Below are positions 6,212 through 6,553 of a stretch of DNA of 6,553 nt, piece by piece. The notes beneath the pieces are model-generated. The model was not told where the DNA came from. It made no database searches and saw only the letters and a program-made list of their open reading frames with translations. Source of the stretch: Chitinophagales bacterium (GTDB taxonomy: Bacteria > Bacteroidota > Bacteroidia > Chitinophagales > Chitinophagaceae); the NCBI GenBank assembly GCA_015654495.1, contig JAATGW010000152.1, positions 1-6,553 of the forward strand. Reading direction: 5' to 3'. The translations under genes and the position numbers were made by a program. Numbering within the stretch: the stretch's first letter is position 1; the number at the start of each line of letters is the position of its first letter.

Positions 6212-6244
6212 CAAATGTACATAAGTTTGTGCCTTCAAAACAAA
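6212..6244 (-). promoter_or_regulatory. Promoter of the HxlR regulator gene
   Basis: On the minus strand TTTG (6244-6241) is followed after 21 bases by TACATTTG (6219-6212). This matches the Bacteroidota consensus TTTG-N19-21-TAnnTTTG at every defined position. Transcription would start near 6206, so the leader of about 40 bases carries both operator copies. It overlaps the opposed DoxX promoter. Confidence 0.65.
6222..6229 (+). promoter_or_regulatory. -7 element of the DoxX-like gene promoter
   Basis: TAAGTTTG is a perfect match to TAnnTTTG. Transcription would start near 6236, about 14 bases before the ATG at 6250. No TTTG occurs 19-21 bases upstream; that position (about 6197-6202) is instead occupied by the second operator copy, consistent with control by the HxlR regulator. 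The element lies within the spacer of the opposed regulator promoter. Confidence 0.55.
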
Positions 6245-6249
6245 AAACC

Positions 6250-6553
6250 ATGAAAAAAAACAAGATTATTTATTGGTCAGTTACAGGAATTATTGCGGTT
6301 ATGATGTTGTTCAGTGCCTATAGCTATTTTGCAAACCCGAAAGTAGCAGCGGGTTTTCAGTTCCTGGGCTTTCCCGAATATTTTCGTGTTGAACTGGGTA
6401 TAGCCAAACTGATCGGTGCGTTCGTATTGCTGATTCCGGCTATTCCGCGCAGAATAAAAGAATGGGCTTATGCAGGATTTGCGCTGACTTTTATTTCAGC
6501 GATCATCGCCCATTTTATCAAAAATGATTTCGGAGGTGCAATGGCTCCTTTTC
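6250..6553 (+). CDS. DoxX-like family membrane protein (N-terminal part)
   Basis: The frame is open from ATG at 6250 to the window end, giving 101 complete codons; such proteins usually have about 120-140 residues, so only the last part is missing. Three hydrophobic segments are visible (about 7-27, 49-66 and 73-90), a fourth being expected off-window. The motifs FSAYSYFANP (21-30), FLGFPEYFRVELGIAKLIGAFVLLIP (38-63) and EWAYAGFALTFISAIIAH (71-88) are typical of DoxX-like proteins. It is an inner-membrane protein of unclear biochemical role; relatives are often found with oxidative or thiol-stress genes. The ATG follows a short A-rich leader, without a Shine-Dalgarno. Divergence from an HxlR regulator with a shared operator suggests induction when that repressor is inactivated. 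Confidence 0.87.
   Translation, partial: MKKNKIIYWSVTGIIAVMMLFSAYSYFANPKVAAGFQFLGFPEYFRVELGIAKLIGAFVLLIPAIPRRIKEWAYAGFALTFISAIIAHFIKNDFGGAMAPF

Overview
The window looks like chromosomal DNA of a member of Bacteroidota, plausibly Chitinophagales/Chitinophagaceae-like; the lineage is inferred, not proven. Supporting signs are AT-rich intergenic regions, the absence of clear Shine-Dalgarno sequences before the genes, several matches to the Bacteroidota -7 promoter element TAnnTTTG, a two-component pair and proteins of Bacteroidota character, and a HxlR regulator divergent from a DoxX-like gene. I see no transposase, integrase, CRISPR array, tRNA or rRNA.

Layout: (1) Bases 1-544, minus strand, hold the N-terminal 181 residues of a PLP-dependent threonine aldolase/beta-eliminating lyase-like enzyme with a twin-arginine-like leader. 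(2) A 354-base divergent intergenic region separates it from a plus-strand gene (899-2509) for a 536-residue secreted protein of unknown function, which ends at a strong 14-bp terminator-like hairpin. (3) A 464-base region without a convincing protein gene (2510-2973) contains a minus-strand intrinsic terminator preceded by a nested hairpin. Together these look like a small structured RNA or a structured 3' UTR of the operon that follows. (4) A minus-strand two-component operon follows: an OmpR-family response regulator (4343-5053) overlaps a membrane histidine kinase (2974-4359) by 17 bases. A perfect -7 element and a 7-bp direct repeat with 11-bp periodicity lie upstream of the regulator. 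(5) Divergent from it is a small beta-carbonic-anhydrase-like protein (5257-5757). (6) A minus-strand HxlR-family regulator (5781-6167) is divergent from a DoxX-like membrane protein that runs off the window (6250 onward). Between them lie a 14-bp perfect palindrome, a second partial copy of it, and overlapping opposed promoters.

Functionally, the clearest regulatory circuits are the two-component system, probably autoregulated, and the HxlR/DoxX pair, probably repressed through the shared operator region and by analogy linked to redox or electrophile stress. The signals sensed cannot be read from the sequence. No wholly new system is evident. The least explained parts are the structured minus-strand RNA candidate at about 2707-2860 and the secreted unknown protein.
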